Assembly: GCA_900498135.1 (NCBI GenBank)
Contig: LR026961.1
Coordinates: 1,776,005 to 1,840,004, forward strand
Direction of reading: 5' to 3'
Source of the DNA: an uncultured Desulfatiglans sp.
GTDB lineage: Bacteria; Desulfobacterota; DSM-4660; Desulfatiglandales; Desulfatiglandaceae
Length of the DNA stretch: 64,000 nt
The position numbers and the translations under genes are program-made. Below, in pieces: positions 44,346 to 53,276 of the stretch. The notes under the pieces were generated by a model that saw only the letters and a program-made list of their open reading frames with translations, did not search any database and was not told where the DNA came from. How positions within the stretch are numbered: position 1 is the first letter of the stretch; each line of letters starts with the position of its first letter.

Positions 44346-45251
44346 ATGGAAGGGCGCATCATCCGTTTGATCGAAGAGAGGGGTCCGCTTACGGGCGCCG
44401 AACTGCACGCTACCCTAGAGGTGGACGGCATCGTCCTGTGGCAGACCTGCAAACGGTCCAGCCGCCTGCTGGTGCGGAGCGTGGGGACGCACTATTTGAG
44501 GCTCGACCGGCGCTTGGAAAGGCTGGTACGTTTATCCCCGTCGATCTGGCGGGAATTCCTGACCTATTCGGTGATTGGGCTCCGGTCCGCGCCGGAGGCG
44601 GTGGGAGATCGTTCGGAGCAGGTGCGCCGGCACATCGAGGAGGTAAGCCGCGCGAAGGTCGATCTGGTGTATCGCATCGCTTCCGGCCTGGGGATGTCGC
44701 TGGAGTCTGAGTATCAGTCAGTCTGGCGCTATTGTTTCATCATCGCCGGTGACATCGTCTACAACATGGCCCACGATGTTCCCCGCCCCGAGCGCAGCAC
44801 GGGAAGGCTGGTGCAGGGCTCGGACATGGACCTGGTCGTGATTGTGGAGGATGGCTGTCCGGCCGAGGTTTGCCGCCGGATCGATGCGGCGATCTTCGAG
44901 GAGAAATCCAGGCTCCTGATGACGCCTCACCTGCGCGAAGAAATAGACTACGTTGTCAAGGATCTCAGCAAGGTCCGGGAGCAGATGCATTTTGACGACT
45001 TCAAGCGGATGGTGGCCTGCAAGATCCTGCACGAAGGCGCGTTTCTCTACGGCGACGAGGGTGTTTTCCAGACGGTGAAGGCCCTGCTGCGATCGGAGGG
45101 TGTGCTGGAAAAACTCCTAAATATGGAGCGTTCAGCCCGCATTTTCCGGCGGCAGGCGGAGGAGATGCTCCTGAGCGGGGATCCGGACGCGATTCGCCGT
45201 GAAAACCTGTCGAGTTTTTATCCTGCTGAAGAGTCGGAAGAATTCGAATGA
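44346..45251 (+). CDS. Winged-helix plus nucleotidyltransferase-like protein
   Basis: The ATG at 44346, eight bases after the upstream stop, gives 301 residues; an ATG at 44319 is possible. The N-terminal 60 residues (IIRLIEERGPLTGAELHATL) look like a winged-helix DNA-binding domain. Residues 140-190 contain GRLVQGSDMDLVVIVEDG, the GS-x-x-D-x-D-like core of polymerase-beta nucleotidyltransferases, here GSDMD. The remainder is helical. It could transfer a nucleotide to a protein or small molecule. The gene ends four bases from the convergent glmM stop. Confidence 0.65.
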   Translation: MEGRIIRLIEERGPLTGAELHATLEVDGIVLWQTCKRSSRLLVRSVGTHYLRLDRRLERLVRLSPSIWREFLTYSVIGLRSAPEAVGDRSEQVRRHIEEVSRAKVDLVYRIASGLGMSLESEYQSVWRYCFIIAGDIVYNMAHDVPRPERSTGRLVQGSDMDLVVIVEDGCPAEVCRRIDAAIFEEKSRLLMTPHLREEIDYVVKDLSKVREQMHFDDFKRMVACKILHEGAFLYGDEGVFQTVKALLRSEGVLEKLLNMERSARIFRRQAEEMLLSGDPDAIRRENLSSFYPAEESEEFE

Positions 45252-45255
45252 GGGG

Positions 45256-46602
45256 TCAGCCGAGCAACGCCTTTACGACCTGTGCGATGCGATGGGCGTA
45301 ACCCTCCACCGATTTTTCATCCTCTCCCTCCACCATCACCCGGCACAGGGGCTCTGTCCCCGAGTAACGCACGAGAACCCGCCCCCTCCCGTTCAGCGCG
45401 CTTTCCACTTCAGCTACAACGTCCTGAAGGGGAGCCACGGATTTCAGATCCGGTTTCTGCTTTACGGGGATGTTCAGGAGGATCTGAGGGAAGATGCGCA
45501 TCCGCTTTGCCAGCAAAGACAGAGGGGCTCCAAGCAAGGTCATGGCCTTGAGTACCTGCAGACCTGAAAGGATGCCATCGCCGGTCGAGTGGTGGTCGAG
45601 GAAGATCATGTGCCCGGAGTCTTCGCCCCCCAGAACCGCCCCTTCGGCGATCATGGCGGCCAGGACATGCCGGTCCCCGACGGAGGTGGTGATGTGCCGG
45701 ATGCGCATCGCTTCCAGGGCCGATCGCAGTCCGCAGTTGCTCATGATGGTGCTGACCACGGCGTTGCCTGCCAACATGCCTTGCCTCTGAAGCATCTCCG
45801 CACAAACCGCCAGGGTTTGATCCCCGCTCAGGACGAGTCCGTTTTCGTCCACGGCGATCAGCCGGTCGGCGTCTCCGTCGAAGGCAAGCCCCGCATCGGC
45901 TCCTCGTTCGACGACGGCTCTGCAGAGCGCCTCGGGGTGCTGGGATCCGCAGCCCTCATTGATGTTGATGCCGTCCGGAGCGTCAAAGAGGACGTGAACC
46001 CGGCCCGCAATCCGTTTGAAGAGGGCCGGCGCCACGGAGGCGGCCGCTCCGTTGGCGCAGTCGATGACAACCGACAGATGCTGCAGGTTGGGGCCCCCGG
46101 CGAGAGAGGATTCAAGAAAACGCCCGTAGCGGTTCTGGGCGCGCGGGACCCGGCGATAACGGCCGGGGGCCGCAGTTCCCTTTGACGACTGCTGCGGCGG
46201 GCCCGCAAGCAACTCCTCGATTTCGGCTTCCTCGGGATCGGAGAGTTTGAGTCCCTCGGATGAGAAGATCTTGAAGCCATTGTAAGGATAGGGGTTGTGG
46301 GATGCGGAGATCACGACGCCGAAACCCGCCTTCAGGTGCCGTGCGAAATAGGCGATGCCAGGTGTCGGCAGGACCCCGGTAGCGTAGGCGTCTCCCCCTG
46401 CGGAGAGGATTCCGGCCGCGAGGGCCTTTTCGAGCATGTCCCCGGATCGCCGGGTGTCGCGGCCGATCACGATGGCCGGAGGCTGACCGTGCTTCCGGCA
46501 GATGGAGATCAGGGTGCGGCCGAGATGGACGCCCATATCGACGGTGACGGGATGCTCGTTGGCGATGCCGCGGATTCCGTCCGTGCCGAACCATCTTTTC
46601 AT
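45256..46602 (-). CDS. glmM: Phosphoglucosamine mutase
   Basis: This 448-residue enzyme has WFGTDGIRG at the start, the active-site serine S101 in VVISASHNPYPYNG, the metal loop FDGDADRL and the phosphate-binding RYSGTEPLCRVM near the end. It converts glucosamine-6-phosphate to glucosamine-1-phosphate for cell-wall and lipopolysaccharide precursors. Its start overlaps the stop of the upstream beta-helix gene by four bases. RapZ, which in enterobacteria senses glucosamine-6-phosphate, is encoded just upstream. Confidence 0.97.
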   Translation of the reverse strand: MKRWFGTDGIRGIANEHPVTVDMGVHLGRTLISICRKHGQPPAIVIGRDTRRSGDMLEKALAAGILSAGGDAYATGVLPTPGIAYFARHLKAGFGVVISASHNPYPYNGFKIFSSEGLKLSDPEEAEIEELLAGPPQQSSKGTAAPGRYRRVPRAQNRYGRFLESSLAGGPNLQHLSVVIDCANGAAASVAPALFKRIAGRVHVLFDAPDGININEGCGSQHPEALCRAVVERGADAGLAFDGDADRLIAVDENGLVLSGDQTLAVCAEMLQRQGMLAGNAVVSTIMSNCGLRSALEAMRIRHITTSVGDRHVLAAMIAEGAVLGGEDSGHMIFLDHHSTGDGILSGLQVLKAMTLLGAPLSLLAKRMRIFPQILLNIPVKQKPDLKSVAPLQDVVAEVESALNGRGRVLVRYSGTEPLCRVMVEGEDEKSVEGYAHRIAQVVKALLG

Positions 46603-47870
46603 GATGAAACCTCTTTACCGAAGGTGATGGGAAGCATCTGCACGGCGGCCTCGACAGGGTGATCGACGATGTCCTGAAGCCACAAGCTCCCCTGACCGCT
46701 CGAGGCCTGATCGAGTCTGCGGATGGTGTTCAGATAATCCCTGCCGCGTGGACCGGCGGTTTTTTCGAGTTCGTTCAGGAAGGCATCCAGCAGAGCAGGC
46801 CTTCCCGCATACTGGAGGGTTTGATCAAAGGTTCCCGAAATTTCTGACCACCGTTCATGGAACTCGCGCTGCTGATGCCATGCCTTCGGCGGTTCCTTCC
46901 CGCCGCCGGCCTTCTCGATCAGGTCCATGGACCGGGGGAGCCTCTGCGCGACCTCGCCGAGGCGCTTGATCCGTTCTCCAATGGCGAGAGAGATGGTTTC
47001 GACGGCGGCGTCGTGGAGGGCGGAATCCATAGATCCGCCGGCGATGAACCGCGAACGGACGACCTGGTACCACTGCCGGAGGGCGGCAAGGTTTCCGAGG
47101 TATACCAGGTTCAGATGGACGATCCGTTTGAGCTGGGAGTAAAGCCCGGGATGGTGCGCGATGTGCCTTGGGACCGGTTTCTGCCCGAGGATCAACGTAT
47201 TTTCTTCCAGCACGTCCTTTCGAAGGATATTCCCGGCGGCGGCCACCGTGCCGTAACCGACCGTCATGGGGCCGACCATCCCGCCCTGCCCGCCGAGGAA
47301 GATCGGCGGCTGATTCAACATCACGCCGCGGGGGACATCGCCGATCAGGGAGGCGGTGGCCTTGTCCTGGTTCGGGGTGTAGTTGAAGTGGATATAGCTG
47401 CTTCCAATCTCGCTGTGGTTCTTTTCGTCCGTGCCGCCGGCCATGAGGCAGTCGCAGAAATTGATCAGGCTGCCCAGCGTGACAAAAGGAAAAAGGATCG
47501 TCTGCTTCAGGCCCACACAATGGGCAGACCTGGACTTCTCCTCCAGCAGGCACCCGGATCGTATCTGGGCCCCCGATCCGACGGAGGCGCCTGCGAGGAA
47601 GCAGGAGCCTTCAAAATAGCCTCCTTTCAGCTGGACGTCGGCACCTAGTTGGCAGTCTTTGACCGTGGCAGGGGCTTCGTAGCCGAGCTCGACTCCAGGG
47701 AGGATGAGCGTCTTGGAGCCGAAGATGCGGCACCCGGCATGGAGAGTGACCCCTTCGCCGGATATGCGGTCGAGGCGGACCTCGGGCCCTATCTCGACGG
47801 CGGATGGACACGGGATTCGAACGCCCTTGCGCTGCAGGATTGCGACAGGATGATCGATGGATGCTTGCAT
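46599..47870 (-). CDS. Left-handed beta-helix protein related to GlmU C-terminal domain
   Basis: This 423-residue protein has hexapeptide-repeat-like sequence from about 20 to 245 (GPEVRLDRI, GVTLHAGCRIFG, PGVELG, SVGSGAQIRSG, VGPMTVGYGTVAAAG) and a helical C-terminus. The middle contains SSYIHFNYTPNQDKATASLIG, resembling the acetyl-CoA/UDP-sugar region of UDP-GlcNAc pyrophosphorylases. The nucleotidyltransferase domain of GlmU is absent. Coupling to glmM (ATGA overlap) suggests that it acts on glucosamine-1-phosphate, perhaps as acetyltransferase. This is inference from context. Confidence 0.75.
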   Translation of the reverse strand: MQASIDHPVAILQRKGVRIPCPSAVEIGPEVRLDRISGEGVTLHAGCRIFGSKTLILPGVELGYEAPATVKDCQLGADVQLKGGYFEGSCFLAGASVGSGAQIRSGCLLEEKSRSAHCVGLKQTILFPFVTLGSLINFCDCLMAGGTDEKNHSEIGSSYIHFNYTPNQDKATASLIGDVPRGVMLNQPPIFLGGQGGMVGPMTVGYGTVAAAGNILRKDVLEENTLILGQKPVPRHIAHHPGLYSQLKRIVHLNLVYLGNLAALRQWYQVVRSRFIAGGSMDSALHDAAVETISLAIGERIKRLGEVAQRLPRSMDLIEKAGGGKEPPKAWHQQREFHERWSEISGTFDQTLQYAGRPALLDAFLNELEKTAGPRGRDYLNTIRRLDQASSGQGSLWLQDIVDHPVEAAVQMLPITFGKEVSS

Positions 47871-47890
47871 GACGCCTCCTCAGGACAGGC

Positions 47891-48790
47891 TTATGCCGTT
47901 TGGTTCCGAATTTCCCGGTCCTTCGAGACGAGGTCCATGTCCCGGTGAGTCAGGATGACCTCGCGGCCGGGGTCTTGCAGATAGTCGAAGACCTTTTCGG
48001 CCACCGTCACGGAACGGTGCCGGCCGCCGGTGCAGCCGAAGGCCAGGGTCAGGTAGGCCTTTCCCTCTTTCTGGTACTGCGGGAGGAGAAAGTCCAGGAG
48101 CCCGAACACGCGGGCGAGGAAGGCGGCGGTCTCCGGCCATTTGAGGACGAACTGCTGCACCCGGGGGTCCGTTCCGCTGAGGGGCTGAAGTTCGGGGATG
48201 AAATAAGGATTGGGGATGAAGCGGACGTCCAGCATGATGTCGGCCTCGGCCGGGACCCCGTACTTGAAGCCGAAGGACAGTACGTTAATCCGCATGCTTC
48301 CTGACCGAATGTGGCGGGAGGTGTGGTTCAGGATCCATTCCTTCAACTGATGAACGGTCATGGCCGACGTGTCGATCAACTGGTCCGCGATCTGTTTGAG
48401 ACCTTCCAATTGTTTGCGCTCGAAGCGGATGCTCTCTCTCAACCCTTTGCTGTGGCCGATGGGGTGCTGACGCCGCGTCTGGCTGTAGCGCTTGATGAGG
48501 ACCTCCTCGGCGGCCTCTAGAAAAAGGATGTGCAGCCGGTAGCCCGCTTGCTTCAAGGAAGCGAATACATCCCGGTAATGCTGGAGGAAGTCCTCTTCTC
48601 GCAAATCCATCCCGAAAGCGAGCTTCTGTATTTCAGAACCACTGCCGGAGCGCAACTCCAGGAACCTTGGCAGAAGGAGGACGGGCATGTTGTCCACGCA
48701 GAAAAAGCCCGCATCCTCCAGGGCGTGGATCGCCGTGCTCTTACCGGAGCCTGATAGACCGGAAATGATGAGCAGATGGAATTTCTTCAC
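47891..48790 (-). CDS. rapZ: RapZ-family RNase adapter/nucleotide-binding protein
   Basis: This 299-residue protein has Walker A GLSGSGKST (11-19), FFCVDNMPVLLLP as Walker B, and the C-terminal RapZ domain with FGFKYGVP, DVRFIPNPY and FGCTGGRHRSV. In E. coli RapZ directs RNase E to the GlmZ RNA in response to glucosamine-6-phosphate; elsewhere the family binds nucleotides with less clear roles. Its position above the beta-helix gene and glmM supports a link to amino-sugar homeostasis. Confidence 0.95.
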   Translation of the reverse strand: MKKFHLLIISGLSGSGKSTAIHALEDAGFFCVDNMPVLLLPRFLELRSGSGSEIQKLAFGMDLREEDFLQHYRDVFASLKQAGYRLHILFLEAAEEVLIKRYSQTRRQHPIGHSKGLRESIRFERKQLEGLKQIADQLIDTSAMTVHQLKEWILNHTSRHIRSGSMRINVLSFGFKYGVPAEADIMLDVRFIPNPYFIPELQPLSGTDPRVQQFVLKWPETAAFLARVFGLLDFLLPQYQKEGKAYLTLAFGCTGGRHRSVTVAEKVFDYLQDPGREVILTHRDMDLVSKDREIRNQTA

Positions 48791-49139
48791 GAACGTGTCC
48801 CTTCAGGGCGTTTGGCCAATGGCCACTCAGGATGATCCGGCAAGGCCCAGGTTCCCGACAGGGTAAAAACCCTTTCCGGGCGACCTTGATCGTCCATGCG
48901 GGTGCGTAGAACGGAGGGTTTCCTGGAAAGGGTCCTCCGGAGTGTATACCGCTTTTTGCTTGTGGCACGAAAATTCATGGATATAATAAAAATTTGGCCT
49001 TGTAGATGCAAGGACTCTTGTACGTGCCGGTAGCGCATGCATGTGAGCAGGCGCGACCCCTGTAGGGGACGGTAACTTCACACCCTTTCGTTGAGCAGTG
49101 CCGCCGCTTCGCACAGGGTACTGGTTTGGGCGGTGTCGA

Positions 49140-49241
49140 GGGAATCAGGTGCCTGCACGGAGGCGACCTATAGGTCGCCGCACAAGCAAACGTGCAGATT
49201 GACGCCGAGATTGGCCAAAAAGACCATTTCCGGATAGAAAC
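49140..49241 (+). repeat. Palindromic intergenic repeat upstream of the Hdr operon
   Basis: The copy contains the perfect palindrome GGCGACCTATAGGTCGCC (49162-49179), then CACAAGCAAACGTGCAGATT, and ends GGCCAAAAAGACCATTTCCG. It ends 42 bases before the GTG of the hdrC-like gene. The preceding part of the gene-free stretch 48791-49139 includes a diverged version of the other hairpin core near 49077-49122. Confidence 0.85.
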
Positions 49242-49282
49242 CAGGTTGAATTCAGTCCTTGGTGAGCAGACAGGAGGTTCAC

Positions 49283-49762
49283 GTGTCCCAGATCAACCCG
49301 GATGAGGTGTTTGACGATTTTGCAGAAATGGTTGCCGCGGAGCCCGGCGGCGAGGGTATTCGATCCTGCTATGCCTGCGGCACCTGCAGCGCCGGATGCC
49401 CGGTGCGGCGGGTGAACAGCGCCTACAATCCACGCAGGATCATTCGCATGATCCTCTTAGGCTTGAAGGACAGGGTTCTGGCGAGTGATTTCATCTGGCT
49501 TTGTTCGAGCTGTTACACCTGTCAGGAGCGGTGTCCGCAAGGGGTGAGGATTACCGACCTGATGACGGCTGTGCGCAACATCGCCGTAAGAGAGGGGTTT
49601 TCCCCCTCGGGTGTGGCGATGCAGGCCGATTTGATTCGACGTCATGGCCGGCTGTATCCTTTGGATGATTTTGACCATAAGAAACGTGAAAAGGCCGGGC
49701 TTCCACCTCTGCCGTCCGAGATCGAGGAAGTGGCCCGTCTGCTGGAAACGAGGGAAAAATGA
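49283..49762 (+). CDS. HdrC-like iron-sulfur protein
   Basis: The GTG at 49283 with AGGAGG six bases upstream gives 159 residues. Two [4Fe-4S] motifs are visible, CYACGTCSAGCPV and CSSCYTCQERCPQ, in the HdrC pattern, followed by a helical tail. It should carry electrons between the HdrB-like and HdrA-like subunits. The stop overlaps the next start by four bases. The operon order C-B-A-A' is found in methanogens and sulfate reducers. Confidence 0.92.
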   Translation: MSQINPDEVFDDFAEMVAAEPGGEGIRSCYACGTCSAGCPVRRVNSAYNPRRIIRMILLGLKDRVLASDFIWLCSSCYTCQERCPQGVRITDLMTAVRNIAVREGFSPSGVAMQADLIRRHGRLYPLDDFDHKKREKAGLPPLPSEIEEVARLLETREK

Positions 49763-50646
49763 ACCGATATGCATTCTTCCTGGGCTGCACCATACCCGCC
49801 CGCTCCCGCAATTATGAGATGTCGGCGCGAGCGGTTGCGAAGCGGCTTGGATTGGAGATCGTCGATATTGCGGATTTCGGGTGTTGCGGATTTCCGATGA
49901 AGGCGACGGACCAAGCGGCGGCGGGTTTGCTTGCGGCCCGAAATTTGGCACTGGCGGAGGCCGCAGGGATGGACATCTGCACCCTCTGCAGCGCCTGCAC
50001 CTCGATGTTGTCGGAGGAAGCGCACCGCCTGGCTCACGACGCGGGGCATCTCGCAGAGGCCAACCGGCATCTGGCAGGGATCGGCCGCAGTTGCAGCGGG
50101 ACGGCGCGAGTCAGGCATTTTGCCCGGGTGCTCATTGAAGACGTGGGGCTCGACCGGATCAGAGAGAGTATCACCGTGGACCTGAAAGGTCTTCCAGTGG
50201 CGATTCATTATGGGTGCCATTACCTCAAGCCTTCGGAGATCTATCCCGGCTGGGATGATCCCGAGGCCCCGAAATCGATCGAACGGATCCTGGAGGCGAT
50301 CGGTGCGCGGCCGGTGGCCTATGCGGGTGAGAAGGACTGCTGCGGCGGCGCGGTCCTCGTGGCTGATGAAGATACGGCCCTTGGCATGGCAAAAGGAAAA
50401 CTCGATCATGTCAAAGCAGCCGGGGCGAAGACCCTGTGCGTTGTTTGTCCCTTTTGCAGTGTCATGTACGACGACAACCAGAAGAGCATCGAGAACAAAT
50501 TTGAGACGCGATACCAGATCCCGGTCCTTTTCCTTCCCCAGATCATGGGCCTTGCCATGGGGGTGGACCGCAAGGAATTGGGGCTCAATATGAATGTGGT
50601 CAAGACGAAGCAGCTGACGGGGGAGATCCTTGGACAGGACGAGTGA
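49759..50646 (+). CDS. HdrB-like protein with two CCG domains
   Basis: This 295-residue protein starts FFLGCTIPARSRNYE, the HdrB opening. The two cysteine-rich CCG blocks are FGCCGFP with CTLCSAC, and GCHY with EKDCCGGA and CVVCPFC. These bind the noncubane clusters that reduce disulfides in heterodisulfide reductase. In non-methanogens the disulfide substrate is unknown. The stop overlaps the next gene by 17 bases. Confidence 0.92.
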   Translation: MNRYAFFLGCTIPARSRNYEMSARAVAKRLGLEIVDIADFGCCGFPMKATDQAAAGLLAARNLALAEAAGMDICTLCSACTSMLSEEAHRLAHDAGHLAEANRHLAGIGRSCSGTARVRHFARVLIEDVGLDRIRESITVDLKGLPVAIHYGCHYLKPSEIYPGWDDPEAPKSIERILEAIGARPVAYAGEKDCCGGAVLVADEDTALGMAKGKLDHVKAAGAKTLCVVCPFCSVMYDDNQKSIENKFETRYQIPVLFLPQIMGLAMGVDRKELGLNMNVVKTKQLTGEILGQDE

Positions 50647-51652
50647 AGATGTTTTGGTGATTGGTGGAGGGATCGCCGGGCTCACCGTGGCGCTGGGGCT
50701 GGCAAAGGAGGGCTGGCGCCCCTGGCTGATCGAAAAGGAAGATCGGTTGGGGGGGCATGCAGCCGCCTATGTCTGCAAGGCGGTCGAAGGGGAGTGTCAG
50801 AGGTGCGGCGCATGCCTGGTCGACCTGGCCTTGAAGGAGCATGCGTCGGAGGCCCGGATCAAGACGCTGGTGAACGCCGCGATCGAGAGGATCACGCCGT
50901 CGGGAAGCGGGCACCTCGCTGCTCTGGAAACCCCGGATGGTTTGGTCGAGCAGCCTTTCAGGGCTGTCGTTTTGTGCCACGGTTTCACCCCCTTCGATCC
51001 CCGCTCCCGGACCAACCTGGGATATGGGCGTGTTCCGAACATCATGACCGGGCATGAGCTCGAGGCGATGCTCAAGGTTACCGGCAGGGTGCTTCGGCCG
51101 AGCGACGGGGCGGTTCCGCGGCAGATGGCCTTTGTGCAGTGCGTGGGAAGCCGGAACGCCAGGCTGGGACATCCCTACTGTTCCCAGGTCTGCTGCGGCT
51201 ACGCGCTGCGGATGGCCAGGCAGATCAAGAACCGTCTGCCCGAGACGGACCTGACCTGTTTTTATATGGATATCCAGACCTATGGGAAGGATTTCCCCGA
51301 CGTCTGGCCCGGGTTGGGCGGGGAGATCCGCTTTGTTCGGGAGATCCCGGGCGATTACTTCAGCCTCGAAGGGGATAGGGTGGGAGTCCTGGTCGAAACG
51401 GGGGATGCCGTCGAAGAGCTGTCGTTCGACTTGCTGGTGCTGTCCGTGGGCATGGCGCCCTCTCCGGATCAGGATCGCTTCTGCGAATGGTTGAACGCAC
51501 CGGTGGGGGCTGAAGGATTTCTGCGGTCGGATCCTGACAGCGGCGTATTCGTCGCCGGTAGTGCTGCAGGCCCCATGAGTATCGTCGACAGCATCGCCCA
51601 TGCGCGGGCTGCGGTGAGGGACGTGGCGGGTTTTCTGGAGGGTCGGAAATGA
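50630..51652 (+). CDS. HdrA-like flavoprotein, FAD-binding part
   Basis: This 340-residue protein starts at a TTG preceded by GGGGGAG. It has the dinucleotide loop VLVIGGGIAGLTVALGLA, the HdrA cysteine segment GECQRCGACLVD, AFVQCVGSRN and CSQVCCGYALRMA. It resembles the FAD core of HdrA or QmoA, without the additional ferredoxin domain. The end (GVFVAGSAAGPMSIVDSIAHARAA) is the usual FAD-closing segment. It probably forms a complex with the following gene product. The stop overlaps the next start by four bases. Confidence 0.88.
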   Translation: MDRTSEDVLVIGGGIAGLTVALGLAKEGWRPWLIEKEDRLGGHAAAYVCKAVEGECQRCGACLVDLALKEHASEARIKTLVNAAIERITPSGSGHLAALETPDGLVEQPFRAVVLCHGFTPFDPRSRTNLGYGRVPNIMTGHELEAMLKVTGRVLRPSDGAVPRQMAFVQCVGSRNARLGHPYCSQVCCGYALRMARQIKNRLPETDLTCFYMDIQTYGKDFPDVWPGLGGEIRFVREIPGDYFSLEGDRVGVLVETGDAVEELSFDLLVLSVGMAPSPDQDRFCEWLNAPVGAEGFLRSDPDSGVFVAGSAAGPMSIVDSIAHARAAVRDVAGFLEGRK

Positions 51653-53190
51653 AGTTGGGAGAATACGATAAGACAGTCTTGGTTATAGGAGGCGGACCGA
51701 CCGCATGGGAAATGAGCCGTTCCCTCGCACAGGATGGAATCCCTGTCATGGTTGCCGCGCCTGACGACGCGGAGCGGGCCGATATGCCGTCCGGGGTCGA
51801 ATGGATTTTGGGGGCGCAGGTGACGGATGTCATCGGGCAGGTCGGGGATTTTGCCGTCTGGTTGAAGGCCGGGGGCAAGCGGTTCGAGCGGCGCGCGGGG
51901 GCCATCATCCTGGCCCTGGATGCAAACCGTCAGCCGGGAGTGCTGCCTGCCGGCGCGGCTTTCGGTGAACGTATCCGGGCCATGACCGAGGCCGAAGACG
52001 TGCTGTTCGGTCGACAGGGGCATCCGTCCCTTCGAAGGGTGATTGTCCTGGATCGTTTGGATGGGTTGTCGACGGCGGCATCGCACGAGCGGCTTCTGCG
52101 GTTTGCCGTCAGGGTTCAGGAAGAGTGCAACGCCACGGTTTATGTCTTGACTTCCCAGGTGAAGGTTGCTTCGATCGGTCTCGAAATCCTGTATGGTCGT
52201 TTGAGGGACGGCGGAGGGCTCGTTGTCAAGCCGGATGCCGTTCAGGTGGAGACGGGAGACGATGCGGTCAGGATTCGTTTCAGGGATACGGTTCTGGACG
52301 AAGACGTGGTTCTGGAGGCGGATATGCTGGTCGCAGCCGAAGACGAGGCCCCTTCTCCGGAGCTGGAGCGTCTTGCGGGGGTGCTGCGCATCGAGCGCGA
52401 CAAGCAAGGGTTCCTGCAGGCCGACAATGTCCTGCGGCGGCCATGCCTGACCAACCGCCGGGGCGTTCTTTCAGTCGGTTCGAGCGCCGCCCCGTCGACG
52501 CAATGGGATACAGAACAAGGCGTCACGGCTGCCACGGCCGAGATCCGTGAGCTTTACCGCTGGATCGAAGAGGAGGACCATCCGGACACCATCCTATACA
52601 ACCGGGATTTCTGCGCATTCTGTTTGACGTGTTTCCGGGTCTGCCCCCACGGCGCGATTCATTTTACCGACCGGCCGAATTTCCTGCCGCTTGCCTGCCA
52701 ACGTTGCGGACTTTGTGCCGCCGCCTGCCCGGGCGAGGCGCTGGAACTTGTCGGCTACGAGAAGGAAACCTTTTTCAAGACGTTGAGTAGCCTCAAACCC
52801 CTTGATGTGGAGGGTTCGAAACGGATCGTCGCCATCGCCTGCACGAAATCCGCCGGCCGGGTGCTGAATGCTGCGCCAGCGGATGCGGAGATCAGAAAGG
52901 GGCTGGCTTGGGTGGAGGTCCAGTGTGCCGGGACGATTCGGACTACCTCTCTCCTGCGGCTGCTCGCCCGTCCCGGGCTGGTGGACGGAGTCCTGGTTCT
53001 GGCTTGCCACAATGGGAACTGTCGATCAAGGACGGGTACGGTCGTTGCCAAGAACCTGGTGGAAAGCATCAAGCTCCTCCTGAGGGCCATTGGCGCGGAC
53101 CCGGGGCGGATCGGCTACATCTCGACTGCGGCCAATGACGAGGTCGAGTTGGCCCGGCAGATCACCGCGTTCCGCGATGGACTTCGCTGA
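51649..53190 (+). CDS. HdrA/QmoB-like flavoprotein with ferredoxin and MvhD-type domains
   Basis: This 513-residue protein has three parts. An N-terminal Rossmann domain (VLVIGGGPTAWEMSRSLA) is followed by a two-[4Fe-4S] ferredoxin domain (CAFCLTCFRVCPHG and CQRCGLCAAACPGEA, about 325-365). The C-terminal MvhD/FlpD-like domain (about 385-513) has IACTKSAGR, VQCAGTIRTTSLLRLLARPGLVDGVLVLACHNGNCRSRTG and the NLV helices, which bind a [2Fe-2S] cluster in relatives. The whole resembles QmoB. The operon could transfer or bifurcate electrons among ferredoxin, NADH, quinone and a disulfide; the partners are unknown. Confidence 0.88.
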   Translation: MKLGEYDKTVLVIGGGPTAWEMSRSLAQDGIPVMVAAPDDAERADMPSGVEWILGAQVTDVIGQVGDFAVWLKAGGKRFERRAGAIILALDANRQPGVLPAGAAFGERIRAMTEAEDVLFGRQGHPSLRRVIVLDRLDGLSTAASHERLLRFAVRVQEECNATVYVLTSQVKVASIGLEILYGRLRDGGGLVVKPDAVQVETGDDAVRIRFRDTVLDEDVVLEADMLVAAEDEAPSPELERLAGVLRIERDKQGFLQADNVLRRPCLTNRRGVLSVGSSAAPSTQWDTEQGVTAATAEIRELYRWIEEEDHPDTILYNRDFCAFCLTCFRVCPHGAIHFTDRPNFLPLACQRCGLCAAACPGEALELVGYEKETFFKTLSSLKPLDVEGSKRIVAIACTKSAGRVLNAAPADAEIRKGLAWVEVQCAGTIRTTSLLRLLARPGLVDGVLVLACHNGNCRSRTGTVVAKNLVESIKLLLRAIGADPGRIGYISTAANDEVELARQITAFRDGLR

Positions 53191-53276
53191 TCTGCAGACG
53201 TGGCTGAATTTTCGGGAGTCGATGCCGGGTCGCCGAAGATTCCGGAAAGCCCTGGCCAGACAACGGGTCGGTGGTT

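Noticed and set aside
49283..53190. In-frame selenocysteine UGA in the Hdr-like genes
   Set aside because: All cluster-binding cysteines are encoded as Cys, and each stop coincides with an overlapping start of the next gene.
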